From contig JAVHJL010000004.1 of NCBI GenBank assembly GCA_036971715.1, positions 1,302,001-1,366,000 of the forward strand: 64,000 nucleotides of DNA, written 5' to 3'. The notes beneath the pieces were generated by a model that saw only the letters and a program-made list of their open reading frames with translations, made no database searches and had not been told where the DNA came from. Both the position numbers and the translations under genes were made by a program. Shown piece by piece: positions 12,519 to 23,609 of this stretch. The DNA is from Arthrobotrys musiformis. Its lineage: Eukaryota > Ascomycota > Orbiliomycetes > Orbiliales > Orbiliaceae. The stretch's first letter is position 1. Every line of letters starts with the position of its first letter.

Positions 12519-15500
12519 AGCGTGGATCTCTCGAGTGAGCCTGTGCAGAACCACCTGACCTCATCTGTTTTCGTGTTCAAGCATCTTCGAAGTCATGAAA
12601 CACCCTATATGCTCTCTCCACGGAGGATTGATTACATATATTTGCAGCTACATAACGCGAGACGTAAGTTAACGAAGCTATAGCTGTAACATGTACGATC
12701 TCCAATCTTATTGAAGCGAAAAGCTCCCTTGCTTTGCGAGCTGCTTTGCTACTACTTACTATTTTATATTGGCACCCGTTAGCCGGCTTTTGTTCTTATT
12801 ATGCGGGGGCCGGCCAATTGATTACACGTCGATTCTTCCCCGTACGATGCTTGCAGGCGAGAAAAGCCTCATGATACCTATGTAATATTCCAAACCCTTG
12901 CGCCTACAGCTATCATATCTTGATACTTTTTGCGAAATATAAGCATATGAGTGTTTGAAGTTAATGCTTGAGGGTTGCAAGAGGTTCTTCTGCTTTTGTT
13001 CCCCATGTCCATAATTGGATACAAATCACAAGCTACAGGTTTGGCAGCTGCTCATTGTTCCCTCTTTCCATCTTAAAAAGAAATTTCCCCACATTTTGGA
13101 CCTTTTCGGGGTTTCCAATTGAAATGTCAGAAAACAGCCGGGACCCCATCATCCATCCATTTTCGTATTCACTTTACCCCAGGATTTTCTCTGTGCCTTC
13201 TCATGGGGGAGGGAATACGAAACGGCTTTTTTTTCTCCCTTCAGTTTTCTAACAGTTTTTGTGATCGATGATCCCGAAAGCATGGGCCCTGTAATGTGAA
13301 CGCCCAAGCAGGAAAAGAATCGTCAGCTTATTGCTCTTTCTCAGGTTCTGTCGGGGCCATGTCACAAGGCACACGGATCTTTTTTTGTCGCCTCACTTTT
13401 TTTTTATATGAGGGATATTCGATCCCTTACCCTTTCTTTTTTTCCCCTACCCTTTCCAATGCAAACAAGAACGGAAACAGGCAAGGGAAAAAAAAGAACA
13501 AACAGCCACTCACGCGTGGTTTTTTTTATTTATTTTTTATTTCTCGTTTTTCTTCTCCACATTCTCGCAATCGGGTTTAGTCGAGACGTCTGCATGCTGG
13601 CAGATGGGCATAATCGTGGGGGGTTGTTTTTTGCGAATTTCCTCTGCAAGCGCCCAGAACAGGCCGTTTTTTTTGGGGTGTGGGAGTGTTAGTCAGCAAC
13701 ACAGTTTTGACTTGTGGCAGAATTGAGATCCAACGTCTTCATATATGCATATGATTTCCTTCTTTCTCAGGATTGTACGTCAATTGACTATCTTGCGAAT
13801 ATGATCGCGGGTAATACCCTGATAGAAGACGTGTACAAAAGAGACGGGATTGTATTTCCAATAGGCCCTAGCGCAGACTTCTTCCCCCAGTTCTTTACGG
13901 CCAGGCTTCCATTTTGTTTTCTAGCTCTCCTTCTTTGCTTCCAAATCTACGGCTATTGGGTGGCACGTTGGACAACTGTCGTAGGCCTTGTATTCCCGTA
14001 AATCGCTCTTAGGCATCTAGTTTTGGGTGGGTTTGGGTGGTACTACATGATGTATGTGCCATATTTAACCTTTTATTTTCCATTTTGGGGTGGCCGGTGG
14101 GGATTAGGTCGAGAGGATTGTATATTTTTGAGGGTGTTGAATTAACATCTATCGTGAAGAAGGTAGGTTGTTACGGGTCTACGGTAAATAGGATAGTCGA
14201 CGAGGTTCTGTTCCTCTCGACAGTCGCTAACTACTAGGAGCTACCGGATTAAGGCCCAGGGTCACGATATCTTGGAGGATGACCATATGATATCCGAAGG
14301 ATCAGAAACTTCCTTGTGATATAAAACAACCAAGACCGGGGAGAAAAGGTTTTAACAAGGTTTATTCAACGATCGACCTGGCTCTTTACACCAAGATATA
14401 CCGTCCACGTTTCAAGAATCGATGGGTCGAGTATATTGAAGCGAAGATCTTTGAACATGCCCCTTGTCTGGAGTTAACAAGATATTTGAGGTCACGAGAT
14501 GTCTTGTTCTACACGCCAGTGTAACGGAAACCTCCATTCTTATGCAATCGGGGACGAGACATTGGGGGTATGTTGAGACCTGTGTACCATCAAAACGGTG
14601 ACTACGATGTGGGGTTGATGTTACAGAGCTCGAGAAAAATGAATATCGAAACTTCGAATTCAGTATCCTGTAGCGAAAGACAGAATATTGACAGCGAATA
14701 CCAACTTTCTTCTTCTTGATCATGAGATTCCCTTTGTTTACTTTTTGATATCATATTCGAAAGTAGCCTAGCCAAAACCTTCGAGTATTTGCGTACACTA
14801 ACGGAATGGGCGTGATATGTGTACTATCACTCTCGCTGAAAGGCTTACGAATAGAAATCTCGGCTTGTTCTGATCCTAAGAAGGGACCGTGATCGATTGA
14901 AGCTATTTGATACGTCCGAAGGACCGAGAGGCGGCATACGTATACGGATTAGGTGAACCCCAATCGACCGCATAGTGCATAATATACCAAATGCTCTCCG
15001 CATTTACCAACCCGTTCCAAACTTGCATTTTGTCAAAAAAAGTCCCCAAAGGAAGAGAGATCCCGCGATCCATCCCGCGCCAAGTGGCATCTTTGGGGTC
15101 GATCAAGCTACCTATTACTCCAAAAACTTTCTGAGGAGATTTGCTCCTTTTCTTCATGCGGGGGACAGTCGCATACGGAATCCCTGATTTTGTGATGAAC
15201 TTGTTACTTTTTGACTTAACGTTACCGTATACCCGAGTTCTTGGAATTGCTGCAGTGTAATGATCAAGCTTTTATGTCAGCTTTTTTTGTTTCCAAAGGG
15301 TTAGAGTCGGCATACGGAATGGAACCCCAAAAAACAAAAAAAAAATGTAGCGGTTCACCTTTGTCGCGCGACATATAACTCGTGTTCATTGGTTTATTCG
15401 GATCATACCTATCTTCCAATTACCTAAAAACTTGTATTTGGTCTTTTTAAATTTTTACAAAGAAAACCACCACAGGTCCCCACGAAAAAGAAGAGATCAT

Positions 15501-18500
15501 CGTAGCGCAGTTGACAAGCTATTAATCTCGCATATAATGTGGGGTTGTAACCAACGGATTGTCTTTTCTGGAACAAGTTCCCGTAGTAAAACATGCTTTT
15601 TGGAAATTTCTTTGATCCGTATGGATCACTTGTTCCGGCCGCATCTGCGGGTTCGGGTGTGTCGGTCTGTGTATGCGTACACAGAGGCTCTGCGGTCTCA
15701 CCGCCGGCCGGAACAATCATCGACGGGATGTGGTTTAACAGCTCAGATTAAGCACGAACGGGAACGGGCTTAGCTATAGCAATTGGTTGCGTACATACCG
15801 GCAAGCCGGCCGTTATGGGGTAGCTCGTGTATGGATTCTCGGAGAGGACGAAAGGAAAAACCTTCCTCAGGTAAATTAAAACGGCCCTTTCCTACGACTT
15901 GGTGCTTCGATTGCATCGGCTCTTTAAGCTCATTGGGGACTCGGAACGGTGGAAAGCGACGAAGGTGCATGCACACGAGCATTAAAAGTCGTGGTAGGCA
16001 CCGATGCACGATGGGGTTCTGTGTGGCGAATTCCATATTAGTTGGCCTAATTATTTGTTTATCCCCCACTTTCAAACAAAAATCATTCGTTATCATATTT
16101 TTTCAGCTGCAGCGGGTTCGAAATTTTTATTTTTTTTCTTTTGCGTCTCATGCAAGTTTGTGTCGGTTCGGTCTGGGGTGGCTGTTTTATTGGCAAAATG
16201 TGCTGTTGGAATTTTTAATCTGGCGGTGCAGCTTGCGCTGGCCAGGCTGGGCCTTGATCTTTTTTCGGGCCTTTTTTACTCTTTCTCGTTCGATTGTTCC
16301 CTCTTGGGGGGGATGCGAGCAAACCTGCGTCTGCATGGACGGCGCTTTTTTTTAAATCCCTTGTTCGAATTTACTGCAAAAGAACCCCATGAACCCCGAC
16401 TTCGACCGAGTGAACAAGCACAAGGCCTGGAACTGCAATATGTTTCGTATATGCTTAATGCAATGCTCTAGTAAGTAGCTATAGTAGTAGTGTTTTTTTT
16501 CTGGGAATTTCGAGCTCCTTCAGCTATTGCGTATCATCCCGGGCCGAATAAGGCAGTCCATTGCAGTCATGTACGATGACAGCACCTCGAAAGAATTTTC
16601 TTGAAGTTTTTTTTTTTTTTTCTATTTCGCATCAGCCCATGGCTATTATCATGCATGAATATTTAATACCGAACCGAACAGTTTTTGTGATTATGATCTA
16701 CCGTGCAGGAAATCCCAAGAACGGGGGTTCTAATAAAAAAAAAATCTCGTAAAATCACAAATTTGACTTTCTAAATATCTCCAATATCTAAGACTCAGAT
16801 CGGTAATTATAGAAGTCGTGGGATGGGAGATAGTGAAATTCGTGAATTGGACTACAAACTAAGCAAGCGAGGAGCGGCTGGAGCAAAAACCCAACTAATG
16901 GATTAGCTAAAAGCCCACTAACAAACAGAAATCGAAGAGCGCAGCTTTAAATCTTCGAAGGTCAGCCCTGGGGATGGGGGATCTTTGATCAAGCTGACAT
17001 CGCGATGTTCGCTTTTTTGGGGGGCGGGCGAGTATTTGATTGGGGAACCCGGGTGTCCCAGGGGAAGGAGACGAGAGACCCGAGTGGTACTTTTGGGTAC
17101 TTCGCTCATACCTTCCCATGGATTTGGGGTGGTTTGCAGATGTAATGTATGGATCGAACCACGGGATTGATTAACTTCACCCAAGCATGAAAATGGATGA
17201 ATCATGAGTTCTGAATGAGGGTTTTAAAATTTTTTAATTTTTTTTTAATGCAAGGAAGAGGGAAATGTGGCTTTCTAGATCAGGTCTAAATCTCCGCATA
17301 TCATGTCATAACCCGTTTACTACGTTTGCATGTGTATCTAGAACAACTAGGCTGGAGGAACCAGCAAACCATCGTTCTTTCTCTTATCTTCGGGGAGAAA
17401 CTCTGTCTTTGAGAGAATTTCGGACCTGCACTCGCACTTGAGCTTGGGGGGATACCATGGACGGTCGAGCTAGCTTCACGTTACAGTGGTATGCTAGGGA
17501 GGATACGGGTGAGATAATATTCGGCCCGATTGAACCCTTCGATTTCCTGGGCATTAGTTAACAGAAAGCAAAAGAGGCGACCGATTTAGGATATCTTCTT
17601 TTGATAAGAAGGAGCAAAGGACGGTAAATCGCTAGAGACTCCATCTCGGATCCCGACGAGCTCTCCGTATCCTCCACCTCCAAGCTCCCATCTTGCCTCG
17701 TTTTTTAGAATTTTTGGGCACCTTCGATCCGGGTGGAAGTCCTATAGGCCAGTTCCTGCTCAGAACAGCTGGCGCCAAACAAGGCCTACCGATTCCAAAT
17801 CCGACGGAACCCTTTCGTTGGGATTTACGGCAGGTTAAAATTCAATCCAAGAGAGTGACCTGAGGACCCAAGGAGGAGCCTTTTAGCGCCTTTCCTCAAC
17901 CATGCTTTTTTTTACTAATTGCGTATAAGCCCAAGCCCTTGGATATTTCTCGGGATTGGAGCTCAACCGATACATTTCGGGAAGTTCGAAGTGTTCCAGT
18001 TCTTGGAAAAAAAACCTGTCTATGACATGAGTGATTCAAGGGTTTTGATGGGAGACGAAGGAAACCAAGAGACTCGGCCAAAGCTTAGCATTCTGGAGGA
18101 AGCTGGAGGCGGAATTTACTAGAACTGGTTAATGGTCTACGTAGGCCTGTATCGTAGACGCTATGCCGCATCTAGTGAACCGTGCACGGATGCTTTTTCA
18201 TGGTTGCGGGAGGGGTTCTCGTACTCGTATCGGGATATCGGGATTCCCAGATAATTTGCGAGAGCGCTAGAGCTCACTGGCGAGATGGGCTAGTAGCTAC
18301 TTGAGATATAAATCTATAGAAAGCATCTGCTAGCTGATATCTACCTAGCCTCTGGCTCGTACTCGTCTATTTCAAATCGGTATGCAAATTATGTACGTCT
18401 ACACGTGAGAGTGAGGGGTGATTATGTGATGTAACAAGAATCGACGGTTCTGGAGAGAATTGAGGGGTAAAAGAGGGGCTATCAGCTGAACCCCGTAGAC

Positions 18501-19177
18501 CCTAGTCTGTAGATGGATATCAGATGAAATCGAAGCAAAAAAAAGGAGAAGGTTGGGACGGAAGAAAAAAAAGTAATTGATTGGGGGCGTCTATCGCGGG
18601 TATAGACGACCGCTTGTCCAGCAAGTCCCCGACGTCGAACATTTGCAACATACAACACGGGAGAGACACATCTTGACCTTCGATTCTTCTTTTGATCATT
18701 TTGCATTTCGAGGTAGCATCTTAGCCCTGGATACTCCTGTTGAAAAGGAGTCACAGATGTCTTTGAGAATGTTTCTTTGAGTTTCATGATTACATTCTAA
18801 TGCTTTCATGATCATTCTCTGCTCATACAAACGATTACCAATCCCGCCTAGATCCTAAGATCGTGACTCGCCACAGACAGGTGTCAGGTTATATCAAAAA
18901 GGAGTTAACCGCTGTAACAAAAATTAAAAAAATCACTTTTCTCTCTTATTCTCCTGCATATGCATCTTCCCCGCAAAGGAACTCCGACTCAGCGGCTTTT
19001 TCTCTGCCCATTCCCAAAAGTTCCCGCTCCAGAGCTCTGAAGCATACAAAAGTCCGGCCCGGTTATCTCCCGGATCATCTCCAAGTCACCATACACCCCA
19101 AATCATACCACCCCAACAACGCCGGGGAGCTCGGTAGCATCCGAGATAGCAGCACAATCCCACGTTTTTTGACCCCA

Positions 19178-19999
19178 ATGGCTATCGCAGCTTACGAAGA
19201 GGAACAAGTAACCCAAAGTCCCCCACCACCACCCCTTCCTCCGGCCGAACATGGGCCAGACCTCAAGCGTCTCAGGTTATCGCCGACGTCGCCTCCGAAC
19301 CCTGAGATTGCCACCCGGAACCGACGGTTGATATATCTTCAGACTCATGATGAGTATTTTACAAAAACCGAGCATGCGTTTTCGCTGCCCACGTTGTATG
19401 ATCAATTGGTCAGCCGGTTTATGAGCGGGAGGGATAGGAGGGAACACGCGGCGGACCCGGCGAGTCAGACGAAGTTTAGTGAGATACTGGCGAGAGATTT
19501 AGAACGCGGGGAGGATCGGATGGAGAATTTGCGACGGCAGCAGAAGGTTGAGGATGAGGAGGATGAGGATGAAATGGAGGAAGTTGAGGACGAGGAAGGG
19601 AATATTGTTATGAAATCTAAGCGACAAGAATCTAATACTGACTTCGAGGGGGAAGAAGGCCCCATCGATGCCGAAAAACTCGATGCCGACATTTTAATAC
19701 GGGCAGACTCTAATGGGGAGTTTATGAACGTACAAGATGGGGAAGAGGCCTGGGAGATTTGGAAGGATATTCTCTCAAGGAGGTTCATAAGGGGCGACGA
19801 TGAGGATTTTGACTACGACAGTGTAGATAGGCCTGGTGGTGCTGGAGACCCTAACCATTTAATCGAGGTGGAGATTGAAAGGGACGGGTGGGAGGAGTAT
19901 TTTGATGAAGAGGAGGCTGATGTTTATACCGAACAAGATGGGAAGAAGTATTCGGGCGGGAAAATAATGGAAGGAGAAACCGGAATCCAAGATTTCTGA
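19178..19999 (+). CDS. CCDC97: CCDC97-type (DUF2052) acidic protein
   Basis: A single-exon 273-residue protein of the CCDC97/DUF2052 family. The human member associates with the SF3B part of the spliceosome, so a nuclear role in RNA processing is likely by family. An early segment resembles the family's conserved N-terminal block (RNRRLIYLQTHDEYF, with FSLPTLYDQLVSRFM after it). A long Glu/Asp-rich stretch follows. The diagnostic C-terminal signature is RRFIRGDDEDFDYDSVD, then ERDGWEEYFDEEE. The start at 19,178 is the only in-frame ATG before the conserved part; the frame is open about 315 bases upstream but has no ATG. The gene converges on the PROPPIN gene, leaving 544 bp between the stop codons. 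Confidence 0.88.
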   Translation: MAIAAYEEEQVTQSPPPPPLPPAEHGPDLKRLRLSPTSPPNPEIATRNRRLIYLQTHDEYFTKTEHAFSLPTLYDQLVSRFMSGRDRREHAADPASQTKFSEILARDLERGEDRMENLRRQQKVEDEEDEDEMEEVEDEEGNIVMKSKRQESNTDFEGEEGPIDAEKLDADILIRADSNGEFMNVQDGEEAWEIWKDILSRRFIRGDDEDFDYDSVDRPGGAGDPNHLIEVEIERDGWEEYFDEEEADVYTEQDGKKYSGGKIMEGETGIQDF

Positions 20000-20543
20000 G
20001 CCTCCATGAATATTTAGCATTAATGATAATAATCGAAATGTGTATATCATAGGTATGTGAATGTTATGTGAATGAGTGGTTATAGTGCCCCAAACCCACC
20101 ACCTGTAAAATACATTCTGAGTTCGAAAACCGGAGAGAGTCGGCATAATTTTACAATACATCATAGTACATCTATCGTCGAAAGCAGCCGTTATGTTAAC
20201 AGCTACTTACTCAGCCTTTGCAATAGGCATCTGGTCCACGAGATGGTGCTCAGCGTGGTAAATATCAATGAAAACAAACAGAAAGAGTGAACAGAAGGAG
20301 CGAACATCGGGACATTCTAAAACGGCTAAAGCAAATTCGCTAAGCATCAATAATAATAATAACAAATGGATTGTAAAACGCCGCATATCTGTGAAGGGTA
20401 TCTTGAACTCAAATGGAACGAGGGAAAAGAAAGATAAAAACATAAAAACGTAGGTTGCAGAGTATGCAGACGGGAAAGCCCACTGGCAAATATGACAGCG
20501 CACTGTGAAGTAGAGCTTAACATAGATGGGAGGATATAGATCC
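20000..20543. other. Convergent 3' region between CCDC97 and HSV2 genes
   Basis: This 544-bp spacer must hold the 3' UTRs and polyadenylation sites of two converging genes. It is AT-rich, with A-rich patches near 20,268-20,450 and AAT repeats near 20,350. No further gene is seen. Confidence 0.6.
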
Positions 20544-21860
20544 TTAACGACTGAAGGGAATATCAACACCCTCCACGAAGTTTCTCCATGCTTCCCTCTC
20601 GCACGCCTTCCCAGACTCTGTATTTGGAGCGTTCAAGATGACAAACTTCTCCCACTTGCAGTCATCGATGCTGGTAACAATGATTGTATCTTCATCCGTC
20701 CACCCGATAGAGTTTCTGCCAACCCCTTCAACCTTTGCTTGAGCAAAACTCCATTCGGAATTGAAGTACTTTGGCAGCAAAGGAAGCTTTCCGAGCAATG
20801 AGAAACGCTTGTTGGATTCTGTAGGGCCCGCACCAGCAGTTTCGGCGCTTCTGGATGATGGTCTTTGTTGCTCTGTCGTTGAACTAGAAGATGAAGCAGG
20901 TGGGGGTTGCGAAAGTACATCAAAGATGTGAAGAGTTCCTTTATCAGAGGTAACAGCAATCCGATTCGACGATGGCGAGAAGGCCATTGAAAAGATCATC
21001 GCCTTGTCGATTCCACGTCGTAATTCCGTTACTATAGCAGAACTAGCCGTTGAAAATATCCTGATCAATGTCCCGTTTTCAGAAGCGGTAGCCAGAAGGT
21101 CCCCGTTGGGGCTCAGAGCCAATCCCATGATCGCAGACGTATGCGCTGGGACGATAGTGTTATTCCCAGTCTGTAGATCAAAGAGATTGACTTGTCCAAT
21201 TGTTCGACCCGGGAAAGCGACGTGCTTGCTTCCGAGACAGGTGAAACCAAAATCATTGTGCACAGTCTCAAAAGTCTGGAGCCTCTGAGGCGGCGACGAG
21301 AAGGTGTAAATCGAAATGTGATTTCTGAGCACCACAACGATCCTGGATCGTGACAAACGGACACCTAGAACATCTGATTTGAATTCTAGAGTGATGACCA
21401 CTCTTTGTTTTGCGTCATCCCAGATGACGACTTTGTTGGGGGGAAACTTGGGATCTCTACCACCCCCTACGAGGGCGAGAAAGTTGGATCTCCCAAGCAT
21501 GATTGCAGTGGCGACGCCACCGTTGAATCCTGATATAAAAAGAACAAATGTTAGAAACTTGGTCAAACTCTTTTCAAATTTTGAAGAAACCCTTTTTTCT
21601 TCTTTCTTTTAAAGGGGATATTATACATACTCCTATGGATGCGGAGTTCGCAGGGATCAGAATTCATGACTTTTATAGAAAATGAAATTATGTTAGCTCC
21701 CTGATATCAACACACAATCCGGCCTAGGGAAACAGCTGGGTTGAAGCTCACCTGCAAATCCATCTTCCAGACCGACGGAGAAACAGGAGTGATCCTGGTT
21801 GTAACTGGCTGAGAGGGCAGTAGTGCGCCCAGGGATGGTGAGAGCCTTCCTGGTGTTCAT
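20544..21860 (-). CDS. HSV2: PROPPIN (Hsv2/WIPI3-4 class) phosphoinositide-binding WD40 protein
   Basis: Exons on the minus strand are 21,860-21,752, 21,669-21,631 (only 39 nt) and 21,529-20,544, giving 377 residues. PROPPINs are seven-bladed propellers that bind PI3P and PI(3,5)P2 and act in autophagy and endosome/vacuole traffic. The sequence shows FSVGLEDGFAV, then NSDPCELRIHR, FLALVGGG and PNKVVIWDD typical of the Hsv2/WIPI3-4 branch. The lipid-binding motif appears as LRRG near residues 218-221, where Atg18 has FRRG. The start is an ATG eight residues before conserved family sequence. The splice sites (GTGAGC/AAAAG and GTATGT/TATCAG) join the frames exactly. Atg18 itself is less likely because of the short length and the motif type. 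Confidence 0.93.
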
Positions 21861-23609
21861 TTTGTACCACCAAAGCTGCCTAGCTATCTCTCAACGGTGA
21901 TCAGATGCTGGCTTTGGTCACGTATTCTGGGTCGGTCGAATGAGTTTGGTGGGTGTTGTTGAATACAGCCGAGAGTCGGGTTTGGGATGAGGAAAGAGCG
22001 AACCCAGCTAGCCTGGCCGAGGTGAATTAAATAAATGCTGATGCGGAAGTTTGGAAACGTCACAGGCTACGATGGTAAAGCAGATGAATAGTTTTGAGAT
22101 GAGAAAACAAAAAAATCTCAAGACTGGAGATTTGAAATGTGATATGTCAAGGCTGGATCCTCGAATGTCGCGCCCTGGTATTCCATTGGTCGGACTTGGA
22201 CTGCTTTGACGACGAGGTTTATGCTTGCTGTGGCCGAACGAATGAAAACGCCACCTACGTTGGGACCCGGATTCGATGTTTTAATTTAGGAACTTGGGGC
22301 AAAGGTACTTCTAGAAGAAGCCATAGATGTGCCAAAGCAATAAAAATCGAGGCAGACTCGACTCTTTGTTATGGCAGACTTGGAATATTCGTTTCAAAAG
22401 TTCGGTATGATGAGGAAGTGTAGCCTGGTATGAGGTATTGTAGCCTTAGCTTCGAATTCCCATAGAGCAGAAGTGTCCCCCGCGATGATGCATCGTGTAC
22501 TAGTACAATATACCATACTGTCTGTAGTCATCTAGTTTGGCCGCGCTAGCCTCCCAAATCGCAGAGTGACATGCATCCGAACAACGGCCTCGGATTGGTA
22601 GATTCCCACTGCACCAGCCAAAGCGTACTTGTAGTATACTTACTGATCATGAGCCATAACTTTGTAATTTGGCGAATATATATGATTAATTAATTATATA
22701 ATTGGGTAAGTTGATGATAATATAAAGGGAATCTTACTGGGCCTCGTGATATCGATATATCATAGGCTGTGCACCGGAGCCAGTCAGGTGCCAGCGAGTG
22801 GGTATACGTATATCGCACTGTGGCTATATCATATAAGTCAGCAATCACGAATCCGTCGTAGATATCAGATATCAGATTCATCTAGATATCTTTCGTCACT
22901 TCATAAATATGAACCTGAGCATGAGGTCAGTGTCTGTGTTCTGAAATGTGCGCACATGATATGCGGTATTATTCAGTCCCAAGACCCACCCAGCCACAGT
23001 TGCAGACAACTGTGGCTGGTGAACGGGAAGCAAGCTTCAGCCACAAAACACCACGACCAAGCTCTCCAGCAGCTGTCCCTGACTGTGAGTGCTGTGCTGG
23101 GAGCGGGCCAACTTGCAGAAGCTCCATCTGGAACAGCGACCGCTACGTAGCGCCTACATGTCAGACCATCGACCCTGCAATTGCATCCTGGAACATCAAA
23201 TCTCATCATCGTCATAGTCATCATCACCATCATTGTCTCCTCCAATGCCATAGGTAAGTCGGTACTCGATACTGGTATCAATCCCCGGGGTGTCTGTGCC
23301 GGTATCAAATAACCCTAACCACTTTGGCCTCACTTCCCAAGCTTAGGTACCTCACTTATCTCCACAAACCCTCGCAAAAAAGCGCGTCGATACCACTTTC
23401 CCCGGATATCCAATCTGATACCGAACCGAACACTCCAAGCCGCACCGACCTTTTTGCGTGAATACTCCGCTGTTGGAATCGGTGGTCGTGGCGGTCGTGG
23501 TCCCACTTTAATCTTTTTCTTCGATTTTTTTTTTAAACAGAAAGGGAACTTTGGAGGATAGACGGTTATCTTGGGTTTTCTATCAAGAAAAACCGTCGAG
23601 AAGTCGAAA
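21861..23609. promoter_or_regulatory. Divergent promoter region between HSV2 (-) and dynein LIC (+)
   Basis: This spacer of about 1.7 kb serves as the upstream region of both genes. An inverted CCAAT box (ATTGG) is at 22,185-22,189, oriented towards the HSV2 gene. A perfect 13-bp hairpin lies at 22,990-23,019. A CAT-rich stretch is at 23,200-23,240. The reading frames here (up to 134 codons) carry no family motifs. Confidence 0.5.
22990..23019. repeat. Perfect inverted repeat, 13-bp stem with CAGA loop
   Basis: The left arm CCAGCCACAGTTG (22,990-23,002) is followed by CAGA and the exact reverse complement (23,007-23,019). The stem is GC-containing and would be stable as RNA or as a cruciform. 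It lies about 590 bp upstream of the dynein LIC start. Its function is unknown. Confidence 0.85.

Larger units (their letters stand above)
8891..19177. other. About 10.3 kb without a supported gene
   Basis: I found no reading frame with family motifs or a plausible exon chain on either strand. The longest frames (116 codons at 11,916-12,266; 109 codons at 11,596-11,925, minus strand; 190 codons at 15,783-16,355) show no recognisable domain. The stretch holds the kinase 3' UTR (roughly to 9,200), a 20-base A run at 10,838-10,857, a 14-bp palindrome at 12,505-12,518 and many short T runs. There are no terminal repeats or transposase motifs that I can see. It could hold non-coding RNA genes or decayed elements, but nothing supports either directly. 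Confidence 0.55.
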
